The notes: generated from the sequence alone by a model not told the origin. A DNA stretch of 64,000 nt from Bdellovibrionales bacterium GWA2_49_15 (GCA_001769855.1 MEPP01000011.1:156096-220095), one strand, 5' to 3'; counted from the stretch's first letter, positions 35,267 to 45,132 are shown. Numbers and translations are program-made.

Positions 35267-36832
35267 ATGTCGAAGATTCTTGTGATCTCACTGGTTGTCC
35301 TCAGTTTTCTTCTCGCCTTCAACAGCTTCGCCCAGGACCTGGCAGACACCCTCGGAGGCGTTTTAAATAAGTCATCCTTAGATGAGATAACCAAGTCCAA
35401 AGAAACTCTCAACAAGGCCACGCTGCTTCATCTGGGAGTCAATTCTAAGCGCGCCAGGATTCAGCTTTTGGCCGAGGCCAAGGAATATGTTTTTGTGACT
35501 GTACCTTACTGGTACGGTGATGATGAGGGCAAGGTGATCTATAAGGAGCTGAAGGCCTTAAAGGAACGCAATCCCCATATTGATATAAAGATCATGGTGG
35601 ACTGGACCTCGCCGGCCTCAACCGGTGATTTTTTTGCCAGTAAGATGTATCTCAAACTTAAAAAATTAATTGGCAGAAGGAACATTGTTCAATGGAACAA
35701 GTTTTGGAACTTTCGTGGTTTTTCCTTCAAGCTCTCCGAGAATCGCATTCATGACAAGGTCTTTGTGGTTGACGGTGAAAAGCTGGTGATGGGAGGGATG
35801 AACATCGGCAACGAGTATCTGCAAGGCGGATTAACCAAAGTTGGCTGGCATGATACCGATATTTTATTTGAAGGCCCTGCCGCCCAGGTGGCGACGAAAG
35901 TTTTTCTTAAACCGTTTCTTCTGCAAAAACATCTCGACCGGCTGGGCGGGAATTTCCCTATCGACCCGATGATGCAGCTCAAGGTTCTGCATTATTATTT
36001 TTACTACGATATCGCCAGAATTCCCTATCTGCCCGCCAGCTTTTTAAGAAAAGAAAAAGCGGTTGAGCTTCCCCTGGGAGATTTTTTAGGTAACTCGCGC
36101 TATTTTCCAATCTTGAGTGAGACGCCCGAGCAAAGCACACCCGTGAGATTGATCTATGATAATCCCTTTGTGGATCGCAAGCTGGTGCAAAAAAAGATTG
36201 TCCATTTTTCCAAGACCCTCGATACTCTGGATTTTATTCTTCCCCAGGCCAAGCACACCATGCGGGTCTTTATCCCTTATCTGACCTTGTCGGATCGGAT
36301 GATTAAAACCCTGCAAACGGCTGCCACGCATCTCAAAGTTCAAATTATCACCAACTCTCTTAAAAGCCATGACCTGGGAAGGTTCAACTATTATGCCGCC
36401 CTTCCCTCCATTCAAAAGCTGGTCAATGCCGGCGTCGAGGTCTACGCCTGGCAGGGACATACCGACTTAATTGAGTTTGAGAAAAAGAATGACTGTAAAA
36501 TTGACAACTATTGGCCGGGACGCACGCTTCACACCAAAGCGGTCATCCTAGATCGGTCGGTGGCTATCCTGGGCTCCAATAATATGAATGTGCGAAGTGA
36601 AAAACATAACTCTGAAATCATGGCGCTGATCCGCGATCCCGAAATCGCCAAGCAGCTGGATGATATTTTTGAGTATGACCTGGACAAGGCCGAAACGCGC
36701 TCTTTAAGTTGCGGCGGAAAAATCTTTACCAACCGCCCCCCGCGGGTGCTGCCTATCACCAAAGAATATTTGGATAAAACGGTGCACGGTTTGAAATTCA
36801 AAATTTTTCCAAAACTCTACGACTTTATGTAA
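35267..36832 (+). CDS. Secreted phospholipase D-family protein
   Basis: A 521-residue PLD-superfamily enzyme with a signal peptide (MSKILVISLVVLSFLLAFNS) and two HKD half-sites: IHDKVFVVDGEKLVMGG (~160) and LHTKAVILDRSVAILGSNN (~425). The two half-sites build one active site that works through a phosphohistidine. Members are phospholipases, cardiolipin synthase-like transferases and nucleases. An exported version could modify phospholipids of the cell's own envelope or of prey. TATGGAG precedes the ATG. It heads a four-gene plus-strand run with short gaps. Confidence 0.92.
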   Translation: MSKILVISLVVLSFLLAFNSFAQDLADTLGGVLNKSSLDEITKSKETLNKATLLHLGVNSKRARIQLLAEAKEYVFVTVPYWYGDDEGKVIYKELKALKERNPHIDIKIMVDWTSPASTGDFFASKMYLKLKKLIGRRNIVQWNKFWNFRGFSFKLSENRIHDKVFVVDGEKLVMGGMNIGNEYLQGGLTKVGWHDTDILFEGPAAQVATKVFLKPFLLQKHLDRLGGNFPIDPMMQLKVLHYYFYYDIARIPYLPASFLRKEKAVELPLGDFLGNSRYFPILSETPEQSTPVRLIYDNPFVDRKLVQKKIVHFSKTLDTLDFILPQAKHTMRVFIPYLTLSDRMIKTLQTAATHLKVQIITNSLKSHDLGRFNYYAALPSIQKLVNAGVEVYAWQGHTDLIEFEKKNDCKIDNYWPGRTLHTKAVILDRSVAILGSNNMNVRSEKHNSEIMALIRDPEIAKQLDDIFEYDLDKAETRSLSCGGKIFTNRPPRVLPITKEYLDKTVHGLKFKIFPKLYDFM

Positions 36833-36875
36833 TTAGGATTACGAATTTCGAAAAATCCTGATAGAATGTCCGCTT

Positions 36876-37376
36876 ATGCAGAAGAACAGGCAGATTCCCA
36901 TCGTTATTTTTATCCTCCTCTTGGCCTATATGGGAAAGCTCTATTTTTTCCCCAGTGAATTTGACACCGCCAAGGCCCATATTGCCACTTTAACCAAGTT
37001 GGCCAGCTTTGAAGGAACCTTGCAACCTCTTGCCATGCTCTCCAGGCTTCAGGCCATTAAAGAGGCCGTGACACCGGATTTGGTTGTCGACCTCTCGGAA
37101 TTTGTCTCAACTGCTCATCGTCAGGAGATTACTCAAACGGCTTATTCCTTAAAAGATTTAGAAACCTTCGCACCCATGTATTTTAAAACGTTTGAAAGCA
37201 TCGAAGTTCTTACCAGGGATGTAAAAAGAATTAGCGCGCGGCAGTTTCAGCTTGTGGTTATCGGACGTGGCAGAACATCGGAGAAAAGTTTTGATGATGC
37301 CTATATGTTCGTGGTCAATTTTAATCAGGAGTGGAAGCTCAGCGAAGTTAAAGTTATGGCCCCTCCTACACACTAA
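36876..37376 (+). CDS. Membrane-anchored protein of unknown function (166 aa)
   Basis: One N-terminal membrane helix or uncleaved signal (IPIVIFILLLAYMGKLYF) is followed by a ~130-residue periplasmic domain. The alternating beta pattern near the end (FQLVVIGRGRT, AYMFVVNFNQEWKLSEVKV) resembles an NTF2-like or similar alpha+beta domain, but I cannot assign it. It sits 43 bases after the phospholipase D gene and 12 before the oxidoreductase gene, so it belongs to the same transcription unit. Confidence 0.75.
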   Translation: MQKNRQIPIVIFILLLAYMGKLYFFPSEFDTAKAHIATLTKLASFEGTLQPLAMLSRLQAIKEAVTPDLVVDLSEFVSTAHRQEITQTAYSLKDLETFAPMYFKTFESIEVLTRDVKRISARQFQLVVIGRGRTSEKSFDDAYMFVVNFNQEWKLSEVKVMAPPTH

Positions 37377-37388
37377 AGAAGTGATTCC

Positions 37389-38066
37389 ATGAAAAAAGTT
37401 TTAATTTTAGGTGCGACCGGTTTGGTGGGGCAGAATTTGGTGAAAATCTGCTGTGCCTCCGAGGCCGTGAGCGTGGTCAAAATCTTTGTTCGAAAAAAAC
37501 TTTCTGACGAAGACAAGATCAAATTATTTGGCACGCTGGAAAAAATTGAGGTTCATCAGATCGACTTTGACCTACTCTCCAGCGTCGAACAGCATATCCA
37601 CGGAGATATTGTGCTTAGTGCCTTGGGCTCAACCATGAAGAAGGCCAAAACCAAGGAACATTTTTTTCATATCGATCATGATTACAATGTTTCGTTCGCC
37701 ACGCTGGCCCACAAAAATGCCGTTAAGGTCATGGGGATTGTTTCTTCGGTTGGGGCCCAGCAACAAAGCCCCAGCTTTTATTTGAAAACCAAAGGCATGA
37801 TTGAAAACGATTTGGCCAAGATGAACTTTAAAAAATTTGTTGCCGTTCGCCCCTCCTTTCTCATCGGTGAGCGGGGTGATCATCGCCTCGGTGAGAAAAT
37901 TGGCATCGGTGTGTTTAAAAGTTTAAGGCCGATGATGTTCGGAGGCCTCAAAAAATATGCACCTATCACGGCGGCAGAGGTGGCCCAGGCCCTCGTTGAC
38001 CTGTGCCTGACTGATCAACTACCTCAAAATGGACTCGAGTTTGAACGCAAGGTGATACTCGCATGA
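37389..38066 (+). CDS. NAD(P)-binding oxidoreductase (HTATIP2/FMP52-like)
   Basis: A 225-residue atypical SDR. LILGATGLVGQNLV is the dinucleotide-binding motif, DIVLSALGSTM follows, then VSSVGAQQQSPSFYLKTKG with the Tyr-x-x-x-Lys (YLKTK) pair, and VAVRPSFLIGER. The overall layout is that of the TIP30/FMP52 group. Substrates are unknown. It overlaps the following membrane gene by 4 bases (ATGA). Confidence 0.88.
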   Translation: MKKVLILGATGLVGQNLVKICCASEAVSVVKIFVRKKLSDEDKIKLFGTLEKIEVHQIDFDLLSSVEQHIHGDIVLSALGSTMKKAKTKEHFFHIDHDYNVSFATLAHKNAVKVMGIVSSVGAQQQSPSFYLKTKGMIENDLAKMNFKKFVAVRPSFLIGERGDHRLGEKIGIGVFKSLRPMMFGGLKKYAPITAAEVAQALVDLCLTDQLPQNGLEFERKVILA

Positions 38067-40117
38067 CATTTTTTGGCCGACTTATTTCCCACCTTTACCG
38101 GCGTCCAAATGAGCTTGATTCCATGATCACAAAATCGGCCTTGCGCGGTCGTTGGCTCATTTTTATCGCGATGACTATGGTGCTTGTTGTTCCACTCTTT
38201 ATCTCGCTTTTTTTGAACATTGTTCAGTGGACAGACTTTGCCGCCGAAGTTTCACTGCCACGCTCTCAGTGGACGGTGCTTTATGAGCAGACACCCGGCC
38301 CCTGCGGCGCTGACGCTTCGCTGACCCCAGATTGTCTGGGCAATCCGTCGAATCCAAGTCTTTGGGCCAGCCTTATCACTCGTGCTGATCAGCAGGCGCA
38401 TAAGGCCCGCGTCTTTGCGCGGGAAGGGAAGGAGTATTGGGTGGGCGTGTCTCTGACTCCCGAGCAGATGCGAAATGCCTTCAACGCCCAGGCAAACTTT
38501 TTAGTTCTGGGTGAGATCGTTGGCTCCTATCGCATCTGGGTGAATGGCAAGCAACTCATGACGGGAGAACGGCACGATACTGAACCCATCGCGCTGCAAA
38601 TTCCCCTGACGTGGTTTGCAGAGAACCAACCAGTACGCCTTGCCATGTGGATTGTCAGAACCACGGATATGAACGATGCCCCCGATCTTCTCGAAGATGC
38701 CCAGCGCCTGGGACTGACCACAAAGGCCGGTACCACCAACTGGAAACGCTATTATAATTTCTGGTTTAATTCCCGTCCGCTGGTTTTTCTGGCGCTCAAT
38801 TTTTTGCTGGGCTGGTTATTTTTTGCCATCTGGTCGGTAGCCCCGGAGAAGACCGAATATTTTTATATTGCGGTTTTGGCCATGACCTTTGCTCTCTTTC
38901 AAATGCGTTACGTGGAACTATATTACATGACCATGAATCGCCAATTTGTAAACTCCCTTGGCCTCTCCATGGCCATTCTCTACGCCTTTGCGGGGATGTT
39001 GGCGGGCCTTTCTTTTGCCCGTTTTCGCCCCCTGATTTTGAAATGGGCCTTCTGGCTGTGTATTGGACTTTGTCTTTCCCAGCCATTTTTAGTGAGCACT
39101 ATCCGAATGCCAATCCACGCGCACTATTGGATGGGAAGTATTGCCGATGTCACGACTTTTCTCGGCGCGCTGGCATGCTACCTGCAGGCCTTTTATCTCT
39201 ATCAAAATCCCGAGGATCGCCTGAGGCTGCGCCTGCGCCTTCGCCGGCTTCTTATGTTTGGCACAGGTTTGCTCTTCATGATCGTGCTCAATCAAGTCAG
39301 CTTTGCCGGCGGTGCCCCTACTTTTCTCAAGATGTTTTTAGGCAAGTCCGGACCGTTTTTTCTGCTGCTCTCTTTAGGACTCATTGCTCTTTCGGAATAT
39401 CGCTCACAAACCGCCCTCGCCAAAGGCATGCCCATTTCAAAATTTCATCGTCTGATTCCTCTGCCTGATTTCGTACGAGGCGCCATATTAAATGTCGACC
39501 TGAAAGGCTCTGAGAAAATTTCGCGCCAAGGTGCCAAGCTCGGCAAGGCCGGTGATCTTTTGGAAACCTGCCTTTCTCACATGTGGATGGCGGTCAGCCA
39601 AAATGGCGGAATCGTTTTGCAGACAGAAGGGGACGCCCTCCGTGCCATCTTTCCTGCGGGTGAGCTGGAGGCCCCAGTCGAAGCCGCTTTTCGGGCGGTG
39701 GATACCATGAGACGAAATTTGATGGAGCTGGAACAGCGTTTTGTCGCCCAGGGCATGGCCGACATGGTTCCCAAATCCGGCATCCACTTTCGCGGTGCCA
39801 TTGTCTTGGGCGAGATTCGACCCATCTGGCAATCCTACGGTGGCGCACGCCTGGCAAGTTGGGCCGAGACGGGGCATTCCAATGTGTTAATCGAGGTTTC
39901 ACGTCTTCTGGAGATGGAGCGTGAGGTGGCCCCGGGCGATGGCAAGAGCTCAAGCATTGTGATTGTGCCGCAAGAACTGAAAAAAAACACACCTACCATG
40001 AGCTTAATGGGGCAATGGCTTTTTGAGTCTCGGACTCTTCTGGGCAAGCACGGCACACCCTATGAGGTCGCGGCCTATCAGGTTAACGAAATGGACCTGG
40101 CACCTTTCGAGAGCTGA
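38063..40117 (+). CDS. Multi-pass membrane protein with degenerate class III cyclase-like domain
   Basis: A 684-residue signalling protein. Topology: a first helix (WLIFIAMTMVLVVPLFISLF), a periplasmic domain (~55-225) with a jelly-roll-like segment (GEIVGSYRIWVNGKQL), about seven helices (~235-455), and a cytoplasmic class III nucleotidyl cyclase-like domain (~465-640). In that domain ILNVDLKGSEKIS and TEGDALRAIFP hold Asp residues where cyclases bind metal. Other signature residues deviate, so it may be a sensor rather than an active cyclase. The layout resembles 7TMR-DISM receptors. It ends the phospholipase D operon. Confidence 0.75.
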   Translation: MTFFGRLISHLYRRPNELDSMITKSALRGRWLIFIAMTMVLVVPLFISLFLNIVQWTDFAAEVSLPRSQWTVLYEQTPGPCGADASLTPDCLGNPSNPSLWASLITRADQQAHKARVFAREGKEYWVGVSLTPEQMRNAFNAQANFLVLGEIVGSYRIWVNGKQLMTGERHDTEPIALQIPLTWFAENQPVRLAMWIVRTTDMNDAPDLLEDAQRLGLTTKAGTTNWKRYYNFWFNSRPLVFLALNFLLGWLFFAIWSVAPEKTEYFYIAVLAMTFALFQMRYVELYYMTMNRQFVNSLGLSMAILYAFAGMLAGLSFARFRPLILKWAFWLCIGLCLSQPFLVSTIRMPIHAHYWMGSIADVTTFLGALACYLQAFYLYQNPEDRLRLRLRLRRLLMFGTGLLFMIVLNQVSFAGGAPTFLKMFLGKSGPFFLLLSLGLIALSEYRSQTALAKGMPISKFHRLIPLPDFVRGAILNVDLKGSEKISRQGAKLGKAGDLLETCLSHMWMAVSQNGGIVLQTEGDALRAIFPAGELEAPVEAAFRAVDTMRRNLMELEQRFVAQGMADMVPKSGIHFRGAIVLGEIRPIWQSYGGARLASWAETGHSNVLIEVSRLLEMEREVAPGDGKSSSIVIVPQELKKNTPTMSLMGQWLFESRTLLGKHGTPYEVAAYQVNEMDLAPFES

Positions 40118-40126
40118 TCGTGCCTT

Positions 40127-40993
40127 TCAGATTTTTTGTATCTTGGGCAAATCAAAGCAGCTCACCATCTTATTGGAAAATCTCAGCTGAAACGGATGCT
40201 CTTCCAGTCCCAGATTTTTCAGCACGTTGCCCGAGGGGGTGTTGTGGAGCTTGAGATATTGACGGTCGGGAATCTGGGGGCCTTTGAGCAAGAGCCCCAT
40301 ATGCTTGATCACATTAAAGTTGCCCTTAAAATGGGTGGCGCTTTGGAGAAATTCCTGGCCGCGTTTGGAGTAAAGATTGGCACTGACATCAAAGTTGGTC
40401 GGCTTGCCCGTGGTGGGCACCTGTAGCTCATAATAGGTTTCCCCGGTGCTTTCTTTGGCCTCCACCTGGCAGAGGTCACTTTTCACCTCAATATTAATTT
40501 CCTGCACCACCTTGGGCAGTCCCCAGATTTTTTCGCCCCTGATTTGATTTTCCAGCGAGGTCACCGGCATGGAAAAACAGTAGTAACCAAAATTTTTAAA
40601 CAGCGGCAGGATCATGGGCAGAACCGGCACATTGACCAGCGGATCGATCAGCACCGGAATGGTCATGGCGATTTCGTTATACGGAATGACGCCTAAAACA
40701 TTGCGGTAAATGTAATTGGAAAACACCACCAGCGAGCGCCCTTTTCCCATGGAGATAGGTTGCATCTTGGGATTCGGCATCAGCTCGCGCGCCTTCTTAT
40801 GGGAGCAGAAAAAAATGCCAATGGCGCAGGTAACATCACCATAAAAAGTTGGAAACAGATAATCTTTTGCAACCGTGGAATTGAGCTGCAAGGGGGCAGG
40901 CGCGTGGCGAAGCTGAAAGCGCGAGTAAAATTCATCGCTAAAGGCCTCCCTATTATTGAGAAGCTCGGGACCGATGTTTAAATTGGTTTTCAT
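40127..40993 (-). CDS. Acetoacetate decarboxylase-superfamily protein
   Basis: A 288-residue protein with superfamily landmarks PYNEIAMTIPV (~107) and RGEKIWGLPKVVQEI (~155), the latter carrying the Lys-containing G-x-PK segment near the active site. Relatives include true decarboxylases and enzymes on other keto or lactone substrates. Good AAGGATAAAG ribosome-binding site. It stands alone and converges on the membrane cyclase-like gene. The specific reaction cannot be assigned. Confidence 0.8.
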   Translation of the reverse strand: MKTNLNIGPELLNNREAFSDEFYSRFQLRHAPAPLQLNSTVAKDYLFPTFYGDVTCAIGIFFCSHKKARELMPNPKMQPISMGKGRSLVVFSNYIYRNVLGVIPYNEIAMTIPVLIDPLVNVPVLPMILPLFKNFGYYCFSMPVTSLENQIRGEKIWGLPKVVQEINIEVKSDLCQVEAKESTGETYYELQVPTTGKPTNFDVSANLYSKRGQEFLQSATHFKGNFNVIKHMGLLLKGPQIPDRQYLKLHNTPSGNVLKNLGLEEHPFQLRFSNKMVSCFDLPKIQKI

Positions 40994-41135
40994 TCTTTAT
41001 CCTTTTAAAATCAGGTGCTATCTATAGATTATGCCCAAGGTCGCCTTAAAAAGTAAGCCTGTTATTTCTTCACGATTTTCTCCATTCCTGGACAGAGTAG
41101 ACCTCTCTGGAATATGAGAGAGCAAGGATTTTAAG

Positions 41136-42050
41136 ATGCCATGCCGTCGCCTGATCATTCTTTTCTCATTCTTGCTACTCTCAGCATTGGCGCGCTCGGA
41201 AGAGTTAGGCCCGGGCCTTGAGCACAGCGAAGTCAAACGCAGCTCAATTAACATGCACCGTCTGGCGGCAACCCCGGAATCACCCGTCGCGCTCAAGATC
41301 ATCTACAATGAAGGTGCCTATCAGGATTCCCAGGCCCGCCAGGGTTATGGTGGAATCCGCCTGCCCGAACTGATGACGGCTCCCCAGTTCCAAAATGTTC
41401 TGGGCGTGGTCAATGGGATTGTGTTTCGGCCGGCTTCAATCGGACGTGGTTATGAGACCCACGGGATGCTCCTTGCGGGAGAAAAAATTCACACTTTGCC
41501 TCAGTATCTAGGAGCGGGAATTCAGTCTTTTATCATCTGGGATGCAGTTGGGCGGCCTCATCATCTGCGGCTCCAGCTTAGCGCTTGTCCACGCGTTCTC
41601 TGTAAGGTGGCCATCCTGGCTTCGGTGCCGGCCCTGTCTCCGAGCGAGGCGGAGCTTATTACCAGCGCCAAAAGTGCGCTGGAACTCGTGCAGGCCTTGC
41701 AGCAAATTTTTCCCAATCTCAAGCTTGGATTTCAAAGTAACATGGAAATTTCCAGTGGCGGTGAGTGGAGCCGCTGTAATCCCAGCGCTCCCAATTGGAA
41801 ATGTGAGCGCGCCCCTCGCACCCTTTTATGTTTTCAAGCTGACGGAACCACCGCCTTTTACACCACGGCCCCTGCCTTGGTGCATGACTTGGCTGTCGCT
41901 TTGGCACCTGACTGTCGCTTTCTCTACAACCTCGATGGGGGCGGCTCGACCCAGATGGGAATTCGCGCTCTCGATCAGGAATTTAAAATGGTGGATGGCC
42001 GCTCCGGCGGATATCGGCAGGTGGAGCACTATTTCGGTTTTTCGCTGTAG
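41136..42050 (+). CDS. Secreted phosphodiester glycosidase (NAGPA/DUF2233 family)
   Basis: A 304-residue exported protein (signal LIILFSFLLLSALARSE). The family signature is the C-terminal NLDGGGSTQMGI, together with VVNGIVFRP and RTLLCFQADG. NAGPA-like enzymes cleave sugars joined through phosphodiesters and in bacteria often act on envelope glycans. The length is typical. AAGGA precedes the ATG. Its 3' end overlaps the convergent msrB gene by 22 bases. Confidence 0.88.
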   Translation: MPCRRLIILFSFLLLSALARSEELGPGLEHSEVKRSSINMHRLAATPESPVALKIIYNEGAYQDSQARQGYGGIRLPELMTAPQFQNVLGVVNGIVFRPASIGRGYETHGMLLAGEKIHTLPQYLGAGIQSFIIWDAVGRPHHLRLQLSACPRVLCKVAILASVPALSPSEAELITSAKSALELVQALQQIFPNLKLGFQSNMEISSGGEWSRCNPSAPNWKCERAPRTLLCFQADGTTAFYTTAPALVHDLAVALAPDCRFLYNLDGGGSTQMGIRALDQEFKMVDGRSGGYRQVEHYFGFSL

Positions 42051-42553
42051 GGTTTAAACAACTTCAAAAATCTCCCCAGACCATTGGCCTCAAGCTCGGC
42101 CTTGGGAATAAATTTTAAAGAGGCGGAGTTAATGCAAAAGCGTTTATGGGTCGGGCCCGGTCCGTCGTCGAAGATATGGCCTAGGTGCGCGCCTTCTTTG
42201 GTATGAACCTCGGTGCGCCTTGTGCCGTATTTTTCATCAACCTTGGTTTCCACATCGCTTGTCTCCAGGGTCTTGGTAAAGGACGGCCAGCCCGTGCCGG
42301 AGTCAAACTTATCCAGCGAGCTAAAAAGCGGCTTGCCGCTCACCACATCCACATAAATTCCTTCCTCATGGTTGTTCCAGTAGGCATTTTGAAATGGCGG
42401 CTCGGTATCCTCCTCGCAGGTGACCTTGTAGGCCATGGGGGATAACTTTTTTTTCAACTCTTCTTTTTGAACAGTCATTTTGTGTTCTCCGCTTTGAGCA
42501 TATGAGATTAGCGCAACTGTAAAGATAATCGCGAGCCGTCGACAAAACATCAA
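42029..42553 (-). CDS. msrB: Exported peptide-methionine (R)-S-oxide reductase
   Basis: A 174-residue MsrB with an N-terminal signal sequence (LAIIFTVALISYAQSGE), so it should repair oxidised methionines in envelope proteins. Conserved blocks are FDSGTGWPSF, RRTEVHTKEGAHLGH, FDDGPGPTHKRFCIN (catalytic Cys) and SASLKFIP. The zinc-binding CxxC pairs of many MsrB proteins are absent. The start ATG overlaps the stop of the upstream TPR protein gene by 4 bases. Confidence 0.95.
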   Translation of the reverse strand: MMFCRRLAIIFTVALISYAQSGEHKMTVQKEELKKKLSPMAYKVTCEEDTEPPFQNAYWNNHEEGIYVDVVSGKPLFSSLDKFDSGTGWPSFTKTLETSDVETKVDEKYGTRRTEVHTKEGAHLGHIFDDGPGPTHKRFCINSASLKFIPKAELEANGLGRFLKLFKPYSEKPK

Positions 42554-44118
42554 ACTTCTTTCTCCTTGAAACAGTAGGAAATAGTGTTGCCCAATCCCTG
42601 ACTTATTATAATTTTTTCTTCAAGCCAGGTCTTGATCCAAATCTTGGCGTTGGATGATTGAATCCTATATATCGCTTCGACATCTTCTCGCGTGAATTCT
42701 AATTTATAGCGTCTCAGATACTTGGAACGATGTGACAACGAATCATTCATGGGAAGCACGAGATGGTATTTATGGTAATCAGAAAAATGATAGATGTTAT
42801 TTTCCAGGGTAATTTTGAATCCCCATTTACGTAGCTGGGTCACCAGTTTGCTCATTCTTTCTTCCCCACATGCGGGGTCTTGAAAATTTTGCCGGTAAAC
42901 ATAATCGGCCAGGGCGAATTTATGGATTCCTAAAGACCCCGATGCGATGATGGCGTGAAGTGCTCTGGTTTGAATTTCTGAAAGGCAGATAAATTCTTTT
43001 TTCTCATGTATGAGAAGAATGCCTGAGTATAAATCCAACACCGGTTTTTTTTCACGATGGTAGAAAAAATCGCCCTTGAAATATTCCTGAGCATGAATTT
43101 TTCCTTCACTTATCCACCAGCAGTCATTGGCCGTCTCGTTGTACTGTTCTTGGTACCAAAACATGAGTGGCCGGTCTTTGAGCCTGTTCCATCGTCTCCC
43201 GGACAGATATGAATACTCATGATCGCAAGGGTGACAGCGGAGAGCAATTTTTTTGGAAAGATCAAGCTCATAACTCGGCAATCTTTCTAGAAAATAATAA
43301 ATCGCGAGACTGTAACCGGGGGCGGTTGTGGATTGGCCGATGGTGGCGAGACCATCCTGTAAATAATCGCAAGCTTGTTTGAAGTTGCCCTGGGCGAACT
43401 CGAGTGCACCTCGACAACGCAACAGAAAAGACTTTTCTCCTCCTGTATTACCCTCAAGAAAATGCGCCGAGGCGATGAAATCAAGCTCGGCCTTTTTAAA
43501 ATCTTTCATGAAATAATAGATCTCACCCCGCCGAGATAGTGCGATGGCCTTCCAGAGAGTTTCTTTTTCCGCGCATAAATTAAGAACCTCAGAATAGAAA
43601 TTTAGGGCAAGATCAAGCTGGTTGAGGGCGGTCGTGGCCCTCCCCATCGTGGCACAGGAAAATTTATTTTTCTCCGCCGCCAGCGCTTTTTTAGCACTCT
43701 CAAGGCCCGGAATGTATTCCCGGGCACTAAGATAGTGGTTGCTCAAAAAATAATAATAGTTGGGATAGAGATGCTGAGGATTGAGTCTGCGTTCAGTCAT
43801 GGCCTCTTCAAGGTTGGTAAAAATTCTTTGGGCCACCCAATGACAGCCGAGCCCTGAGTAGCGATTGGCCAGACTCATTTGCTTTTTTAATTCAAGCTCG
43901 GTGCAGATCTTAAGCTCATCCTTACCCAGGACTCGCCCCAGTACGCGTAGCGATTCCTCCCGTTTGCCCAGCCCTTGATAGGCAGAGGACAAAAGGATCT
44001 TGTCGTTCCCCTCAACTTTATTGGTCTTCAAAAAACGCGAAAGCGCGGAGGATGCCTTTTTATATTCACCCGCCTCGATCAATTTAATAATTGCGGGCAG
44101 CTCGATTGCTTGCGCCAT
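42550..44118 (-). CDS. TPR protein with C-terminal winged-helix-like region
   Basis: A 522-residue soluble protein. Residues ~1-270 contain helical repeat pairs of TPR type (KEESLRVLGRVLG, ALNQLDLALNFYSEVL, AIALSRRGEIYYFMKDFKKA). Residues ~380-450 look like a winged-helix domain (LSEIQTRALHAII, MSKLVTQLRKWGFKITLENN), with another helical DNA-binding-like segment near the end (TREDVEAIYRIQSSNAKIWI). It could be a transcription regulator with a TPR sensing module. It is coupled to msrB, so oxidative or envelope stress is one possible context. No close family is recognised. Confidence 0.72.
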   Translation of the reverse strand: MAQAIELPAIIKLIEAGEYKKASSALSRFLKTNKVEGNDKILLSSAYQGLGKREESLRVLGRVLGKDELKICTELELKKQMSLANRYSGLGCHWVAQRIFTNLEEAMTERRLNPQHLYPNYYYFLSNHYLSAREYIPGLESAKKALAAEKNKFSCATMGRATTALNQLDLALNFYSEVLNLCAEKETLWKAIALSRRGEIYYFMKDFKKAELDFIASAHFLEGNTGGEKSFLLRCRGALEFAQGNFKQACDYLQDGLATIGQSTTAPGYSLAIYYFLERLPSYELDLSKKIALRCHPCDHEYSYLSGRRWNRLKDRPLMFWYQEQYNETANDCWWISEGKIHAQEYFKGDFFYHREKKPVLDLYSGILLIHEKKEFICLSEIQTRALHAIIASGSLGIHKFALADYVYRQNFQDPACGEERMSKLVTQLRKWGFKITLENNIYHFSDYHKYHLVLPMNDSLSHRSKYLRRYKLEFTREDVEAIYRIQSSNAKIWIKTWLEEKIIISQGLGNTISYCFKEKEV

Positions 44119-44149
44119 ACTATAAGATCATACACTTAGTTCTGTTTTC

Positions 44150-44247
44150 CTGCCAATTTTTGAAGGCAGTGTCCGGCCCTTTTTCTTCTATAAAACTGCC
44201 TGCCTATTCTCGCTATATTTTAAGAAAAGAGTTGAAAGGACGAACTT
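44150..44247 (+). promoter_or_regulatory. Conserved upstream element, copy 1
   Basis: CTGCC (44150-44154), GGCAG (44165-44169) and CTGCC (44196-44200) are spaced by 10 and 26 bases, exactly as in the two other copies. A TATATT at 44214-44219 could be the -10 box, and the region ends in AAAGGACG before the ATG at 44248. The middle block can pair with either flanking block. Confidence 0.65.
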
Positions 44248-44832
44248 ATGAAAACAAAACAAATACTTGCTCTTACCGTAATGATCTTTTCCATGAGTTC
44301 GGTCTCCGCAGAAAGTGACTGCCACGGTCAAGCACCAGGCCCCATCTTGTACAAGCATGGCTTTCTGGCATTGGCGAAACATATGGCGCGTTCGCAGTCC
44401 TCGGAAATTATACCCTGTACTCGTGCCTCAAAAAATATGGGAGAACGTCAGGTGGGATTGAAATGCAGAACATCCAAAGGTGTCATTTTCGAATTTGTGA
44501 GTGTTTATTCTTTTCCCGGATGGAAAGGACCGGATGGAGTGGTATGGAGTGAGGATTTTTGTGTTGAGTTTCCCGAGGGGTGCCCACTGGACCAGTCTGC
44601 GGCCAAAAACGTCTGTAAGGGCCTTCGGGCAAGACTGCCTACGCAGGCAGATTTTGTGCGAGCTGAATCCAATGGATTTCGTGAAGTTTTGCCGAGTAAG
44701 CATCAATGGTATTGGACTTCTTCATCACCGTCATTCCTCTCCAAGAAACCCTACGTTTTCGATGCCAATGATGGCACTTTTGCACTCAAGGTCCGAAGAG
44801 TTGAGGAAGGATTTCGCTGCGTCACCCGTTGA
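44248..44832 (+). CDS. Secreted DUF1566/Lcl-type domain protein
   Basis: A 194-residue protein with a signal peptide (MKTKQILALTVMIFSMSSVSA). The C-terminal ~90 residues resemble the Lcl C-terminal/DUF1566 module: ARLPTQADFVRAE, WYWTSSSPS, and a terminal FRCVTR, a pattern related to formylglycine-generating-enzyme folds. Six or more cysteines suggest disulfides. Its first four residues (MKTK) and its upstream element match those of the two paralogous genes further right, although the mature protein is unrelated. Confidence 0.78.
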   Translation: MKTKQILALTVMIFSMSSVSAESDCHGQAPGPILYKHGFLALAKHMARSQSSEIIPCTRASKNMGERQVGLKCRTSKGVIFEFVSVYSFPGWKGPDGVVWSEDFCVEFPEGCPLDQSAAKNVCKGLRARLPTQADFVRAESNGFREVLPSKHQWYWTSSSPSFLSKKPYVFDANDGTFALKVRRVEEGFRCVTR

Positions 44833-44862
44833 TGTACGGCGGGTGCCTGTACGGCGGGTGCC
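44833..44862. repeat. Perfect 15-bp tandem duplication
   Basis: TGTACGGCGGGTGCC occurs twice back to back (44833-44847, 44848-44862), directly after the upstream stop codon, followed by a partial third unit AGGTGCC. The remaining sequence up to 45132 shows no gene. Confidence 0.8.
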
Positions 44863-45132
44863 AGGTGCCTTGTCAATTGAGATCACTGTAAGAATTTTCT
44901 TTTCGAAGTAAGTATTTTTTTTGCTTATCTCACGGTCTTGGGGCGAGTGTTTTCTAAAATATTTCTCCCGTAATGGGAATACAGACATCCGCATTTGAGC
45001 TTAAAGCACGCCAAGAATTTAGATGGCCAGTTGATGATTGAAACATCCCTAGAGATCAATTCTGGCGTAAATACAAGAGCGAAATTTCGACTAAAAATCT
45101 GTGTTATAAGAGTTGAAAATTAGGAGGTGCTT

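Noticed and set aside
41018..41302. 94-codon minus-strand frame
   Set aside because: It is antisense to the signal-peptide region of the phosphodiester glycosidase gene and has no motif.
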